A stretch of 64,000 nucleotides of DNA from Azoarcus sp031555955 (GCA_031555955.1 JAVBTY010000028.1:1-64000), one strand, 5' to 3'. Numbered from the stretch's first letter, positions 8,241 through 17,214 are shown. A program made the numbers and translations. The notes: generated by a model from the sequence alone, not told the origin.

Positions 8241-9164
8241 ATGACCACGCCTTTTCACCACAACGGCTCCCGCTACACCGGCCGTTTCGCCCCCTCGCCT
8301 ACCGGACCGCTGCATATCGGCTCGCTGATCGCCGCCGCAGGCAGCTATCTGGAAGCGCGGGCGCGCGGCGGGCGCTGGCTGGTGCGGATGGAGGACGTCG
8401 ATACCCCGCGCATCGTCCCCGGCGCGGCGGATGCGATTCTCGCCACGCTGGAACGCTTCGGCTTCGAATGGGACGATGCCGTCGTCTGGCAAAGCCGCCG
8501 CGGCGACGCCTATGCGGAGGCGCTGGAGCGCCTGCGCGCGGGCGGCCATGTGTTTCCCTGCGCCTGCACGCGGCGCGAAATGGCTGACTCCGCGCTGGCC
8601 CGCGACGGCTCGCGGCGCTATCCCGGAACCTGCCGCAACGGTCTCCCGCCTGGCCGCGCCGCGCGTGCGTGGCGGGTGCGGGCGGAAGGCGTGATCCGTT
8701 TCGATGACGCTCTTCAGGGCGCGCAGGAGGAGGATCTCGCCCGCGACGCGGGCGATTACGTGGTGCTGCGCGCCGACGGCGTCCATGCGTACCAGCTCGC
8801 GGTCGTTATCGACGATGCCGCATCCGGCGTTACCCATGTGGTGCGCGGGGCCGACCTGCTCGACTCCACCGGACGGCAGATTCATTTGCAGCATTGCCTC
8901 GGGCTGCCAGTCCCGGCTTACGCCCATCTGCCGGTAGCCGCCAATACGGCGGGCGAAAAACTCTCCAAGCAGACGCTCGCCCGCGCCATCGACACCCTGC
9001 CGCCCTCCGGCGCGCTGCTGGCGGCGCTACGTTTTCTCGGCCAGAATCCGCCTGCCGCGCTCACCGGCGCGCCGCTGGCGGAAATCTGGCGCTGGGCGCG
9101 CGGCAACTGGCGGCTGGACGCCGCGCCGCGCCGCCGCCACGCGCCCGCCCCCGATCTTTCCTGA
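8241..9164 (+). CDS. gluQ: Glutamyl-Q tRNA(Asp) synthetase
   Basis: A GluRS paralogue that attaches glutamate to the queuosine base of tRNA-Asp. It retains the class I core (RFAPSPTGPLHIGSLI with the HIGS signature; KLSKQTLA as the KMSKS-like loop). It also has the zinc-binding CACTRRE...YPGTC insert, and it ends at about 307 aa without the anticodon-binding domain of true GluRS. The ATG at 8241 begins the conserved region; an upstream in-frame GTG would add 28 unrelated residues. The next gene follows after 10 bases. Confidence 0.94.
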   Translation: MTTPFHHNGSRYTGRFAPSPTGPLHIGSLIAAAGSYLEARARGGRWLVRMEDVDTPRIVPGAADAILATLERFGFEWDDAVVWQSRRGDAYAEALERLRAGGHVFPCACTRREMADSALARDGSRRYPGTCRNGLPPGRAARAWRVRAEGVIRFDDALQGAQEEDLARDAGDYVVLRADGVHAYQLAVVIDDAASGVTHVVRGADLLDSTGRQIHLQHCLGLPVPAYAHLPVAANTAGEKLSKQTLARAIDTLPPSGALLAALRFLGQNPPAALTGAPLAEIWRWARGNWRLDAAPRRRHAPAPDLS

Positions 9165-9174
9165 GGATGATCCG

Positions 9175-9654
9175 ATGATCGACGACATCGCCGGCCTGCG
9201 CCGCGTACTGCAGGACACCCGCACCATCGCCGTGGTGGGCCTGTCCGCCAACCCGAGCCGTCCGAGCTATTTCGCCGCCAAATACATGCAGGAACGCGGC
9301 TACACCATCATTCCGGTCAATCCATCCTGCGACGCCATCCTAGGGGAAACCTGCTACCCCAGCCTGCGCGACATCCCGATTGGGGTCGACATGGTGGATG
9401 TGTTCCGCAAACCCGCCGATGCGCCACCGGTGGCGGAGGACGCGATCGCGATCGGCGCGCGCTGCCTGTGGCTGCAGCTGGGCGTGATCGCGCCGGAAGC
9501 CGCCGCGCGGGCGGAAGCCGCCGGGCTCGACGTGGTGATGGACCGCTGCGTGAAGATCGAATACGCGCGCCTGTTCGGCGGACTCAACTTCGCCGGAGTG
9601 AATACCGGCGTGATTTCGGCGAAACGCCCCGCGCCGCTGCCGCGCAAGGGCTGA
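9175..9654 (+). CDS. CoA-binding domain protein (YccU type)
   Basis: This 159-aa single Rossmann-fold CoA-binding protein is related to the N-terminal domain of succinyl-CoA synthetase alpha. Motifs are TIAVVGLSANPSRPSYFAA (nucleotide-binding Gly loop), GYTIIPVNPSCDAILGE, DMVDVFRKPADAPPVAE and CLWLQLGV near the centre, then VVMDRCVKIEYARLFGG. It lies 10 bases behind gluQ and is probably in the same operon. The ligand is inferred from the family, and its physiological role is not established. Confidence 0.9.
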   Translation: MIDDIAGLRRVLQDTRTIAVVGLSANPSRPSYFAAKYMQERGYTIIPVNPSCDAILGETCYPSLRDIPIGVDMVDVFRKPADAPPVAEDAIAIGARCLWLQLGVIAPEAAARAEAAGLDVVMDRCVKIEYARLFGGLNFAGVNTGVISAKRPAPLPRKG

Positions 9655-9663
9655 CGCGCCCCC

Positions 9664-10821
9664 TCAGTGCTGCCCGCCGTGCCCGGCCAGGCCGATGGCC
9701 AGCCGCACCGCCTGATAGGCCAGCCAGCTTGCCGCCCGACGCGGCAGCGGCAGCCTGCGCCAGTCTTCCGCGCGCAGTTCGGCCGCGCCTTCCGCCATGG
9801 CCCGGCGCAGGCTGCCGCGCAGGGCGGAGGCGAATTCGCCGTCCTCCACCACCACATTCGCCTCTCGCGCCAGCAGCAGACTGAAGGGGTCGATATTGCT
9901 TGAACCGACGGTGGCCCAGCGGCCATCCACCACCGCCACCTTGGCGTGCAGATAGCTGCGGTGATATTCAAACAGCCGGATGCCGCTGTCGAGGAAAAGA
10001 GGGTACAGCGCGCGGGTGGCGTAAGCCTGTACGGGATGATCCGCCAGCCCCTGCAGCAGCAGGGTGACGCGCACGCCGCGCCGCGCCGCCTCCACCAGCG
10101 CCTGGCGGAAGCGCCGCCCGGGAAAAAAGTAGGCGCAGGCAATCACCACTTCCGTAGCGGCGGACTGGATCGCACCCAGATAAGCCTCTTCAATGTCGCG
10201 GCGGTGCCGCAGGCTGTCGCGGATCAGGAACGACGCGCGCCGCGCCCCGGCCAGCCGCCCGCACAACGGCGCCCGCAGCGGCTCGTTCAGGCGGCGGCGG
10301 AAACTCGCCCAGGAAACCAGCCGCCACAGCCCGTGCACGGCGGCGGCGATGGGGGCGAGCAGCGGGCCTTCCACCCGCACCGCATAGTCGTAGCGCGGGT
10401 GCGGCGGGCCGCCGGGGTCGAAATCGTCGACAACGTTGATGCCGCCAACGAAAGCCACGCGCGCGTCGATCACCGCCAGCTTGCGGTGCATGCGCCGCAG
10501 GCGGTGGCGGCGCAGCGAAAGCAGCTTCAGCTCACGCCGGTAGATCAGCACCGCCACGCCCGCGGCGGCCAACCCGTCCATCTGCGTGCGCACGAATTCG
10601 CGCCCGCCGAACCCGTCCACCAGCAGGTGCACCGCCACGCCGCGCGCGGCGGCGCGGCACAGCGCGGCGGCGATGCGCCGCCCGGTGATGTCGGCGCTGA
10701 AGATGTAGGTTTCGAGAAAAATCTCGTTCGCCGCGGCATCGATCGCGGCTTCCAGCTCGGGGAAATACTGCGTGCCATTTTCCAGCAGCGTGATCGCATT
10801 GCCGCCGGTAAAGCCGCTCAA
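9664..10821 (-). CDS. clsB: Cardiolipin synthase ClsB-type (phospholipase D family)
   Basis: A 386-aa phosphatidyl transferase of the inner membrane that would make cardiolipin. Two HKD catalytic motifs are visible: MHRKLAVIDARVAFVGG near residue 112 and LHAKVAVVDGRWATVGSSNID near 292. There are no N-terminal membrane helices, as in ClsB/YbhO. I place the start at TTG 10821, which overlaps the TGA stop of the upstream gene (TTGA) and begins just before NAITLLENGTQYF. An open frame continues upstream but only shadows the neighbour. Coupling to a YbhP-like gene repeats the E. coli ybhP-clsB arrangement. Confidence 0.92.
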   Translation of the reverse strand: MSGFTGGNAITLLENGTQYFPELEAAIDAAANEIFLETYIFSADITGRRIAAALCRAAARGVAVHLLVDGFGGREFVRTQMDGLAAAGVAVLIYRRELKLLSLRRHRLRRMHRKLAVIDARVAFVGGINVVDDFDPGGPPHPRYDYAVRVEGPLLAPIAAAVHGLWRLVSWASFRRRLNEPLRAPLCGRLAGARRASFLIRDSLRHRRDIEEAYLGAIQSAATEVVIACAYFFPGRRFRQALVEAARRGVRVTLLLQGLADHPVQAYATRALYPLFLDSGIRLFEYHRSYLHAKVAVVDGRWATVGSSNIDPFSLLLAREANVVVEDGEFASALRGSLRRAMAEGAAELRAEDWRRLPLPRRAASWLAYQAVRLAIGLAGHGGQH

Positions 10822-11699
10822 TGCAGGGGCTCCAGTTCCGCCGTGAGCGCGGCGTGGTCGGATATTCGCGACCACCCCGGGCCGAAATGCACCCGCGACA
10901 TGCGGACGTGGAAGCCGCGCACGTAAATGCGGTCGAGGCGGAACAGCGGCAGCATGCTGGGAAAGCTGCGCGCGGGCGTGGCGGGGGTGTCGTGGCTGCC
11001 GCCAAAGGCTTCCACCAGCCCGAGGCGGCGGCACAGCAGATCGTCGGCATGATTGCGCCAGTCGTTGAAATCACCGGCGATGATGAGCGGCGCGCCCTCC
11101 GGGGCGAGCCGTTCCATGCGCTCGGCCAGCGCTTCCATCTGCCGCCTCCGGCTGCCCGCCATCAGGCCAAGGTGCACGCACACGCAGTGCAGCGGCCCCG
11201 CCAGCCCGGGCCATGCTATTTCGCAGTGCAGCAGGCCACGGCGCTCGAAGCGGTGGTCGGACACGTCCTGGTTGTCCGTGGACAGGATCGTATGCTGGCT
11301 CAGGATCGCGTTGCCGTGGTGCCCGTGGCTGTATACCGCGTTGCCGCCATAGGCCGTCTGGCTCCACACGTCGCGGGCGAGAAATTCATGCTGCGCGCCC
11401 TGCGGCCAGTCGGCATGACGCCGCGCATGCCCCAGATGCAGGCCCTGCACTTCCTGCAGGAATACCAGATCAACACCGCCAAGGCCGCGCAGGCGCTCCC
11501 GCAGATCGTGCACCACCATGCGGCGGTTGAACTGGGAAAAGCCCTTGTGAATGTTGTAGGTGCAGATGCGCAGACAATCCGCAGCCCGGGGCGGGGCGGC
11601 GGGCAGGGTTTGCGTGGGGGCGCGCGCCGCGATTCTGCGTGCGACGCCCTGCGCGGCTTTCGCCAGCCCCTTCGCCGCTACCCCCGCCGCGCGCCGCAT
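10818..11699 (-). CDS. ybhP: Endonuclease/exonuclease/phosphatase family protein (YbhP-like)
   Basis: This 293-aa protein has the EEP fold of metal-dependent phosphoesterases. Motifs are RICTYNIHKGF (metal-binding Asn), VDLVFLQEVQG (catalytic Glu), CVHLGL, IIAGDFNDWRNH (Asp-Asn) and the ISDHAAL end motif (His). Its N-terminal 45 residues are basic and Ala-rich without a clear signal. Stop overlap TTGA with clsB indicates coupled translation. The family next to cardiolipin synthases probably acts on a lipid or head-group, but the substrate is not known. Confidence 0.88.
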   Translation of the reverse strand: MRRAAGVAAKGLAKAAQGVARRIAARAPTQTLPAAPPRAADCLRICTYNIHKGFSQFNRRMVVHDLRERLRGLGGVDLVFLQEVQGLHLGHARRHADWPQGAQHEFLARDVWSQTAYGGNAVYSHGHHGNAILSQHTILSTDNQDVSDHRFERRGLLHCEIAWPGLAGPLHCVCVHLGLMAGSRRRQMEALAERMERLAPEGAPLIIAGDFNDWRNHADDLLCRRLGLVEAFGGSHDTPATPARSFPSMLPLFRLDRIYVRGFHVRMSRVHFGPGWSRISDHAALTAELEPLH

Positions 11700-11718
11700 G
11701 CCACGCCCTCCCCGCCGG

Positions 11719-12822
11719 TCAGGACACCGCCAGCATGCGGTCCAGCGCCACGCGGGCCAGCCCGGCCTCGTGCGCGGGAACGTGGATGCGGTTGACCACG
11801 TTGCCGTCGGCCAGGTTTTCCAGCGTCCACGCCAGATGCTGCGGGTCGATGCGCTGCATGGTGGAGCACATGCACACGGTGGGCGCCATGAACTGGATGG
11901 TTTTGCCCGCCGGTTTCATTTCTTCCGCCAGCCGGTTCACCAGGTTCAGCTCGGTGCCGACCAGCCAGCGCGTGCCGGGCTGCGCCTGGGTAATGGTGTT
12001 GACGATGTATTCGGTGGAGCCGACGAAGTCGGAATTGACGCATACATCCAGACTGCATTCCGGATGCGAAATCACCCGCCCCTCCGGATGCTGTGCGCGC
12101 CAGCGGCGGATATGGCTTTCCTGGAACATCTGGTGCACCGAGCAGTGCCCCTTCCACAGCAGGATTCTGGCGTTGCGGATCTGCTCCGGCGTAAGCCCGC
12201 CGTATTCAAGGTCTGGATCCCACACCGCCATCTGTTCCAGCGCGATGCCTTTTTTGTACCCCGTCCAGCGGCCCAGGTGCTGGTCGGGGAAAAACAGCAC
12301 TTTTTCACGCCGGGCAAAGGCCCAGTCGAGAATCACCGGGGCGTTGGTGGAGGTGCATACGATACCGCCGTGCTCACCGCAGAAGGCTTTCAGATCAGCG
12401 GCGGAATTGATGTAGGTGACCGGCGTGACGAGTTCGTCCGGCGGCGCGTCCAGCACTTCGGCCAGTTCGCGCCAGCAGCGCTCCACCTTGGCGAGGCTGG
12501 CCATGTCGGCCATCGAACAGCCAGCGGCAAGGTCCGGCAGGATGGCGGTCTGGCTGGGCCTGGACATGATGTCGGCGACTTCGGCCATGAAATGCACGCC
12601 GCAGAAAACGATGTAATCCGCATCGGTCTGCGAGGCCAGCCGCGCCAGTTTGAGCGAATCACCCGTGAGATCGGCGTGCTGGTAAACGTCGGCGCGCTGG
12701 TAGTGGTGGCACAACAGCACCGCCTGCTTGCCGAGGCGGGCGCGGGCGGCGCGGATGCGCTCCTGCGCCTCCCCGTCCGGCAAAACATTGAAACGGTCGA
12801 AGCTGATCGTTGCGGCTTGCAT
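11719..12822 (-). CDS. nadA: Quinolinate synthase A
   Basis: The 4Fe-4S enzyme condenses iminoaspartate with dihydroxyacetone phosphate to give quinolinate for NAD synthesis. At 367 aa, the conserved cluster cysteines lie in FCGVHFMAE, PTVCMCSTMQ and the HPECSLDV region. CHHYQRADVYQHAD, GDSLKLAR and FVGSTEYIVN are family motifs. The N-terminus is ATG with MQAATISFDRF. It is followed 19 bases later by the ybhP-like gene on the same strand; no nadB or nadC lies nearby. Confidence 0.95.
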   Translation of the reverse strand: MQAATISFDRFNVLPDGEAQERIRAARARLGKQAVLLCHHYQRADVYQHADLTGDSLKLARLASQTDADYIVFCGVHFMAEVADIMSRPSQTAILPDLAAGCSMADMASLAKVERCWRELAEVLDAPPDELVTPVTYINSAADLKAFCGEHGGIVCTSTNAPVILDWAFARREKVLFFPDQHLGRWTGYKKGIALEQMAVWDPDLEYGGLTPEQIRNARILLWKGHCSVHQMFQESHIRRWRAQHPEGRVISHPECSLDVCVNSDFVGSTEYIVNTITQAQPGTRWLVGTELNLVNRLAEEMKPAGKTIQFMAPTVCMCSTMQRIDPQHLAWTLENLADGNVVNRIHVPAHEAGLARVALDRMLAVS

Positions 12823-12932
12823 GGTTCGATAGGAATCCGGGTCTGAAAAGGGGAAAGCGGGATGAGCGCGTTAGGTCTGGAAGATCGGGGCGGAAGGGCC
12901 GGAATGCAAGACCGGAACCCCGCCCGCAGTCC

Positions 12933-13385
12933 TCAGCCCTGCTGCCAGGGCAGCCCGGCGTGACGCCAGCCGCCGATACGGTTGCGCTGGCCGTTAACGT
13001 CGCGGTCGCCCTCGAAGCCTTCAAGCACGTTATAGCAGTTGCCGTATCCGGCGGCGCAGGCGGCGCGCGTCGCCGCGTCCGAACGTGCGCCCGAGCGGCA
13101 CAGGAACATGACCAGCGCCTGCGGATCGACCTCGGCCTGAAGCTGCGCGAGAAATCCGGGGTTGGGCTGGTTGCCCGGCCAGCGCAGCCATTCAATCTGG
13201 ACCGTGCCGGGGATATGCCCCACCCAGTCCCATTCGGCCCGGGTGCGTACATCCACCAGTTGCGCGCCAGGCGCAAGCTGCCACACCTGGCAGGCTTCGG
13301 CGGGCGTCAGCGCGCCCTGGTAGGGCAGGTTCATGCTCGTGGCCCGCTCCCGGGCGAGAGCAAGCAGATCGGACAGGGTTCCCAT
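12933..13385 (-). CDS. Rhodanese-like domain protein
   Basis: This 150-aa single-domain rhodanese would carry sulfur as a cysteine persulfide. The domain runs from about residue 25 (LTPAEACQVWQ) through LVDVRTRAEWDWVGHIPG to the active loop FLCRSGARS, with Cys near 95 and then the CRSGxRS motif. NVLEGFEGDRD follows. The C-terminus NRIGGWRHAGLPW is typical of the proteobacterial short form. It starts only 16 bases from the divergent CDF transporter start at 13402, so the two promoters must overlap the other gene. Confidence 0.9.
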   Translation of the reverse strand: MGTLSDLLALARERATSMNLPYQGALTPAEACQVWQLAPGAQLVDVRTRAEWDWVGHIPGTVQIEWLRWPGNQPNPGFLAQLQAEVDPQALVMFLCRSGARSDAATRAACAAGYGNCYNVLEGFEGDRDVNGQRNRIGGWRHAGLPWQQG

Positions 13386-13401
13386 AATGCGGTCGGCTAG
13401 A

Positions 13402-14626
13402 ATGACGGACGCTCAAGGATACCCCTTCCACCCCCCCCTGCCCCCCGACCGCCCCCCCCCCCCCCCCCCAACCGCATCCGGCGGATGATGCGGACACCCG
13501 CCGCAGCCGCGGCATCCAGCGCGCCGCATGGGTCGCGATCGCCACCAATGCGGTGCTGGCCGTGAGCCAGACCGTGATCGGCCTGCTGGCCAATGCATTC
13601 AGCCTTGTCGCCGATGCCGCGCACACGTTTTCCGACCTCGTCGCCGATCTGTTCGTGCTCGCCGCGGGCCGCCACAGCGCCACCCCCGCCGACGCCAACC
13701 ACCCTTACGGCCACGCCCGTATCGAAACCGCCGTATCGCTGCTGCTGGGCGCGATGCTGACGGCGGCGGGCGCGGGTTTCCTGTGGAGTTCCGGCGTCCG
13801 CCTGCAGCACATCGACGCCCTGCCAGCGCTGCACCCGGCCGCCCTGTTCATGGCGCTGTTCACGCTGGCCGCCAAGGAACTGCTGTTCCGCTACATCCTC
13901 GCCGCCAGCCGCCGCCTGAAAGCGCCGCTGCTGGAAGCCAACGCCTGGCATGCGCGCTCGGACGCGGCTTCGTCTCTGGTCGTGGCCGCGGGCATCGGCG
14001 GCAGCCTCGCGGGTTACCCTTTTCTTGAGCCGCTGGGCGCGGCGCTGGTCGGCTTCCTCATCCTGCGCATGGGGCTCCTGCTGGGATGGAAGGCCATGGG
14101 CGAGCTGATCGACACCGGCCTGCCGGAAGAAGAAACCGCCCGCCTGCGCCGCACCATCGACGATACGCCGGGCGTAACCGGCCTGCATGACCTGCGCACG
14201 CGCCGCATGGCCAACCGCGTACTGTGCGATGCCCACGTCCAGGTGGACCCGCGCATCACCGTTTCGGAAGGGCACCACATCTCCGACGATGTTTACACCC
14301 GCGTGCGCACGGCCCATCCGGACGTGCAGGAAGTGCTGGTGCACATCGACCCCGAGAACGACAGACAGCCCCGGACGGGCCCGCCCGCCCCGCTTCCCGG
14401 CCGGGATGAGATCAGCGCCCTCGTGCGCGATCTGCTCGGCCCCGCCGCCGCGCCGCCGGAGCGCATCCAGATCCATTACATCGGCAAGGGCATGGAAATA
14501 GAGGTTTTTCTCCCCGCCGGAACACTTGCGGAAGATCCGGAAACGCTCCGCGAGCGTGTACGCGCCTGGCAGCGGCAGAACCCGCAGCCGGAGGCATTGT
14601 CCTTTTTTGTGCGGATCGCACCGTAG
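13402..14626 (+). CDS. Cation diffusion facilitator, start interrupted by an 18-C tract
   Basis: An inner-membrane efflux carrier for divalent metals (family: Zn, Co, Fe, Mn). From 13523 the protein reads AAWVAIATNAVLAVSQTVIG, then LVADAAHTFSDLVAD (metal-site HxxxD), NHPYGHARIE (HxxxH) and NAWHARSDAASSL (second HxxxD), with about six helices and a cytoplasmic domain extended by about 65 residues. No start codon lies in this frame before GTG 13553, which would cut helix 1. ATG 13402 (MTDAQGYPFHPPLPPD) is one base out of frame because of 18 C at 13452-13469; 17 C would join them. This is either a phase-variable gene now off or a homopolymer sequencing error. Confidence 0.8.
13452..13469. repeat. 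Homopolymer of 18 C
   Basis: Eighteen consecutive C form the end of a C-rich stretch (8 C, 6 C, then 18 C) in the proline-rich 5' part of the CDF gene. The length decides whether ATG 13402 is in frame with the transporter: 14, 17 or 20 C are in frame, 18 is not. Confidence 0.9.
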
Positions 14627-14648
14627 CGGCGCACACACGGCCGTTTTC

Positions 14649-14663
14649 GCACCAGATCAGTGC
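14649..14663 (+). promoter_or_regulatory. Candidate NtrC (GlnG) binding site upstream of glnA
   Basis: GCACCAGATCAGTGC keeps the GCAC-N7-GTGC dyad of NtrC sites. It lies about 65-80 bases upstream of the candidate sigma-54 promoter, the normal enhancer position. Confidence 0.5.
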
Positions 14664-14726
14664 ATCCATACCGGCTGCTGCGCAGCAGCATCCCGTGGCA
14701 CAATGCCGCAACAGCCGCGCATGGCC

Positions 14727-14741
14727 TGGAACAGTTTCTGC
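14727..14741 (+). promoter_or_regulatory. Candidate sigma-54 promoter of glnA
   Basis: TGGAACAGTTTCTGC followed by TTT keeps GG and GC exactly 10 bases apart as at -24/-12, with most of the TGGCAC-N5-TTGC consensus. It stands 55 bases before the glnA ATG. A nearby TGGCAC at 14696 has the wrong spacing to a GC. Confidence 0.5.
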
Positions 14742-14796
14742 TTTATCCCAACAAACACCGCCGTAACACGAATTCCGTCTCAGCCCAGGAGCAAAC

Positions 14797-16206
14797 ATGG
14801 ACGCCCAGGAAGTGATGAAAATGGTCCAGGAAAACGAAGTCCGCTTCGTCGACCTGCGCTTTACCGATACCCGCGGCAAGGAACACCACGTCGGGCTGCC
14901 GGTTTCCGCCTTCGAGGAAGATCACTTCGAACACGGCCACCCGTTCGACGGCTCGTCGATCGCGGGCTGGAAGGGCATCCAGGCTTCCGACATGATCCTG
15001 ATGCCGGAACCCGGATCAGCCTACATCGACCCGTTTTTCGATGAAACCACGCTGGTGCTCACCTGCGATGTCATCGAACCGTCCGATGGCAAAGGCTACG
15101 ACCGCGACCCCCGCTCCATGGCCAAACGCGCCGAGGCCTATCTGAAGAGCACCGGCATCGGCGACACCGCCTACTTCGGCCCGGAACCCGAGTTCTTCAT
15201 TTTCGACGCGGTCGAATGGTCCATCGACATGTCCGGCGTCTACAGCAAGATCATTTCCGAGGAAGCAGCCTGGTCCACCGCCGACAAGTTCGAGGGTGGC
15301 AACACCGGCCACCGCCCGCGCGTCAAGGGTGGCTACTTCCCCGTACCGCCGGTCGACAGCCTGAACGACGTGCGCGCCGCCATGGTGATCGCGCTCGAAG
15401 CCTGCGGCGTGCCGGTCGAAGTGCATCATCACGAAGTCGCCAACGCCGGGCAATGCGAAATCGGCACCCGCTTCAGCACGCTGACAAAACGCGCCGACTG
15501 GACGCAGGTGCTCAAATACATCGTGCACAACGTCGCCCACCAGTACGGCAAAACCGCCACCTTCATGCCCAAGCCCATCGTCGGCGACAACGGCTCAGGC
15601 ATGCACGTACACCAGTCCATCTGGAAAGACGGCCAGAACCTGTTCGCGGGCAACGGCTACGCCGGCCTGTCCGACATGGCGCTGTACTACATCGGCGGCA
15701 TCATCAAGCACGCCCGCGCGCTCAACGCCATCACCAACCCCGGCACCAACTCCTACAAGCGCCTGGTGCCGCACTACGAAGCGCCCACCAAACTGGCCTA
15801 CTCCGCGCGCAACCGCTCGGCCTCGATCCGCATCCCCTACGTCGCCAGCCCGAAAGGCCGCCGTATCGAGGCGCGCTTCCCGGACCCGCTGGCGAATCCC
15901 TACCTGTGCTTCTCCGCGCTGATGATGGCGGGCCTGGACGGCATCCAGAACAAGCTCCACCCGGGCGATCCGGCCGACAAGAATCTTTACGATCTGCCGC
16001 CGGAAGAAGACGCGAAAATCCCGACCGTGTGCACGAGCCTCGAACAGGCGCTGGAATACCTCGACCGCGACCGCGAATTCCTCACCCGCGGCGGCGTGTT
16101 CTCCAGCGACTTCATCGATGCCTATCTGGCGCTGAAGATGGAGGAAGTCGACCGCATGCGCATCACCACGCACCCGGTGGAATTCGACATGTACTACAGC
16201 CTGTAA
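14797..16206 (+). CDS. glnA: Glutamine synthetase type I
   Basis: A dodecameric cytoplasmic enzyme that makes glutamine from glutamate, ammonia and ATP. At 469 aa, it shows FDGSSIAGWKGI near 50, GPEPEFFIFD, VEVHHHEVANAGQCEIG, the ATP-site MPKPIVGDNGSGMHVHQS, and NRSASIRIPY. NLYDLPPEED carries the adenylylation tyrosine at about residue 398, so it is the GlnE-regulated form. AGGAG lies 7 bases before the ATG. A sigma-54 promoter and an NtrC site are visible upstream. A terminator follows, and ntrBC lies 5 kb downstream beyond an island. A second, decayed copy of its 3' third lies at 20938-21228. Confidence 0.98.
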   Translation: MDAQEVMKMVQENEVRFVDLRFTDTRGKEHHVGLPVSAFEEDHFEHGHPFDGSSIAGWKGIQASDMILMPEPGSAYIDPFFDETTLVLTCDVIEPSDGKGYDRDPRSMAKRAEAYLKSTGIGDTAYFGPEPEFFIFDAVEWSIDMSGVYSKIISEEAAWSTADKFEGGNTGHRPRVKGGYFPVPPVDSLNDVRAAMVIALEACGVPVEVHHHEVANAGQCEIGTRFSTLTKRADWTQVLKYIVHNVAHQYGKTATFMPKPIVGDNGSGMHVHQSIWKDGQNLFAGNGYAGLSDMALYYIGGIIKHARALNAITNPGTNSYKRLVPHYEAPTKLAYSARNRSASIRIPYVASPKGRRIEARFPDPLANPYLCFSALMMAGLDGIQNKLHPGDPADKNLYDLPPEEDAKIPTVCTSLEQALEYLDRDREFLTRGGVFSSDFIDAYLALKMEEVDRMRITTHPVEFDMYYSL

Positions 16207-16226
16207 GCCGGCGCGCAGCCAGACAA

Positions 16227-16250
16227 AGGGCGGCCTGAGGCCGCCTTTTT
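16227..16250 (+). terminator. Rho-independent terminator of glnA
   Basis: GGCGGCC and GGCCGCC pair around a TGA loop and are followed by TTTTT, 21 bases after the glnA stop. Confidence 0.9.
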
Positions 16251-16286
16251 CACTTTTCAGACCGGGCGCCAATGCTCTCCATTATA

Positions 16287-16299
16287 AAAACATGACGGA
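16287..16299. repeat. Left copy of a 13-bp direct repeat bounding the island
   Basis: AAAACATGACGGA occurs here and again, identically and in the same orientation, at 20863-20875. The island genes lie between the copies. It could be a target-site duplication or an attachment core. Confidence 0.55.
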
Positions 16300-16352
16300 G
16301 CCCGAAATCTTTCATACAAACATGTAGTGTGGCATGCGCGATTAGCGCGACG

Positions 16353-17210
16353 TCAGATCGGAGCCGGTTTCCGTGACCCAGAAATCATCCCCGCGTCGAA
16401 AGCGCATTCCACCATGACTTCTGCAACGATATCGCCAAACTCAAGCGAATAGGCTTTCCCTTCGGGTGAAAGCACAAACTGGAGATAGCTGTTCAATTCC
16501 TCTTCAGAAAGATCCTGGTATGCGTACGCAGAATTTCCCAGAACTGCCTGCGACATCGCGCCCGTAATGGCGAGCCTCTGGGAATCCAGCGTTTTCTTTA
16601 TTTCCTCCAGCGATGGCCTGTCCGGAGTATCCGGCATGACTGCCAGAATAGCCGCATTAACGGCCAGCGATGATCCCATATAGGTCTTTACCGCACGCTG
16701 GGTTGAACCCATGGCCTGATCAAGCGCCGAATAAAGGGCCAGCCGGGTCGAGTTTGCGCCCGCATCGGCAATGATCCTTGAGGAATTCTCCTCAATCTCG
16801 GCCTGAATCTTTGGCTGCGCCAATCTGCTCTCACGCTCGACGATACGCCTTCCAAGAGGAGATTCCAGAAAAGCGATCATCCGGCCCCCCTGCTCCGCGG
16901 AAACTCTGCCAGGAATACGTTCGGCAATCATCATCCTCAGCTTCGGGGGGGCATACGCATGATCGAAAGCCGCGTGAACGTTACGGATCTGTTCGACTGA
17001 AAGTTTCAGCGCACCGTTTTTCATGGCATGCCCCACCGCGATTTTCAGGCTTCTTGGCATGAAATCGAGATGGACGCCCATCCCGGATTTTTCTATCAGC
17101 GCTTGCGGCGTGAATTCGCCTGCATGGACATTCAGACAAAATAAACCCGCCATCATCAGGAGTCCGTTTATCAGAACAGAAACAACTGAAACTGCGCCTG
17201 AAACCCTCAT
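16353..17210 (-). CDS. Exported protein of unknown function, last gene of the island
   Basis: I do not recognise this 285-aa protein with certainty. It begins with a signal peptide or anchor (residues 1-30), followed by an all-helical domain. LSEEELNSYLQFVLSPEGKA near the C-terminus and an earlier SAEQGGRMIAFLESPLGRR look like two halves of a DUF2059-type fold (helices reading 'xFxxSPxGxxx'). AGGAG precedes the ATG. It follows the ChaN-like gene by 4 bases, so it is almost certainly the last cistron of the island operon. It is AT-richer than neighbouring chromosome genes. Confidence 0.75.
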   Translation of the reverse strand: MRVSGAVSVVSVLINGLLMMAGLFCLNVHAGEFTPQALIEKSGMGVHLDFMPRSLKIAVGHAMKNGALKLSVEQIRNVHAAFDHAYAPPKLRMMIAERIPGRVSAEQGGRMIAFLESPLGRRIVERESRLAQPKIQAEIEENSSRIIADAGANSTRLALYSALDQAMGSTQRAVKTYMGSSLAVNAAILAVMPDTPDRPSLEEIKKTLDSQRLAITGAMSQAVLGNSAYAYQDLSEEELNSYLQFVLSPEGKAYSLEFGDIVAEVMVECAFDAGMISGSRKPAPI

Positions 17211-17214
17211 GGTG

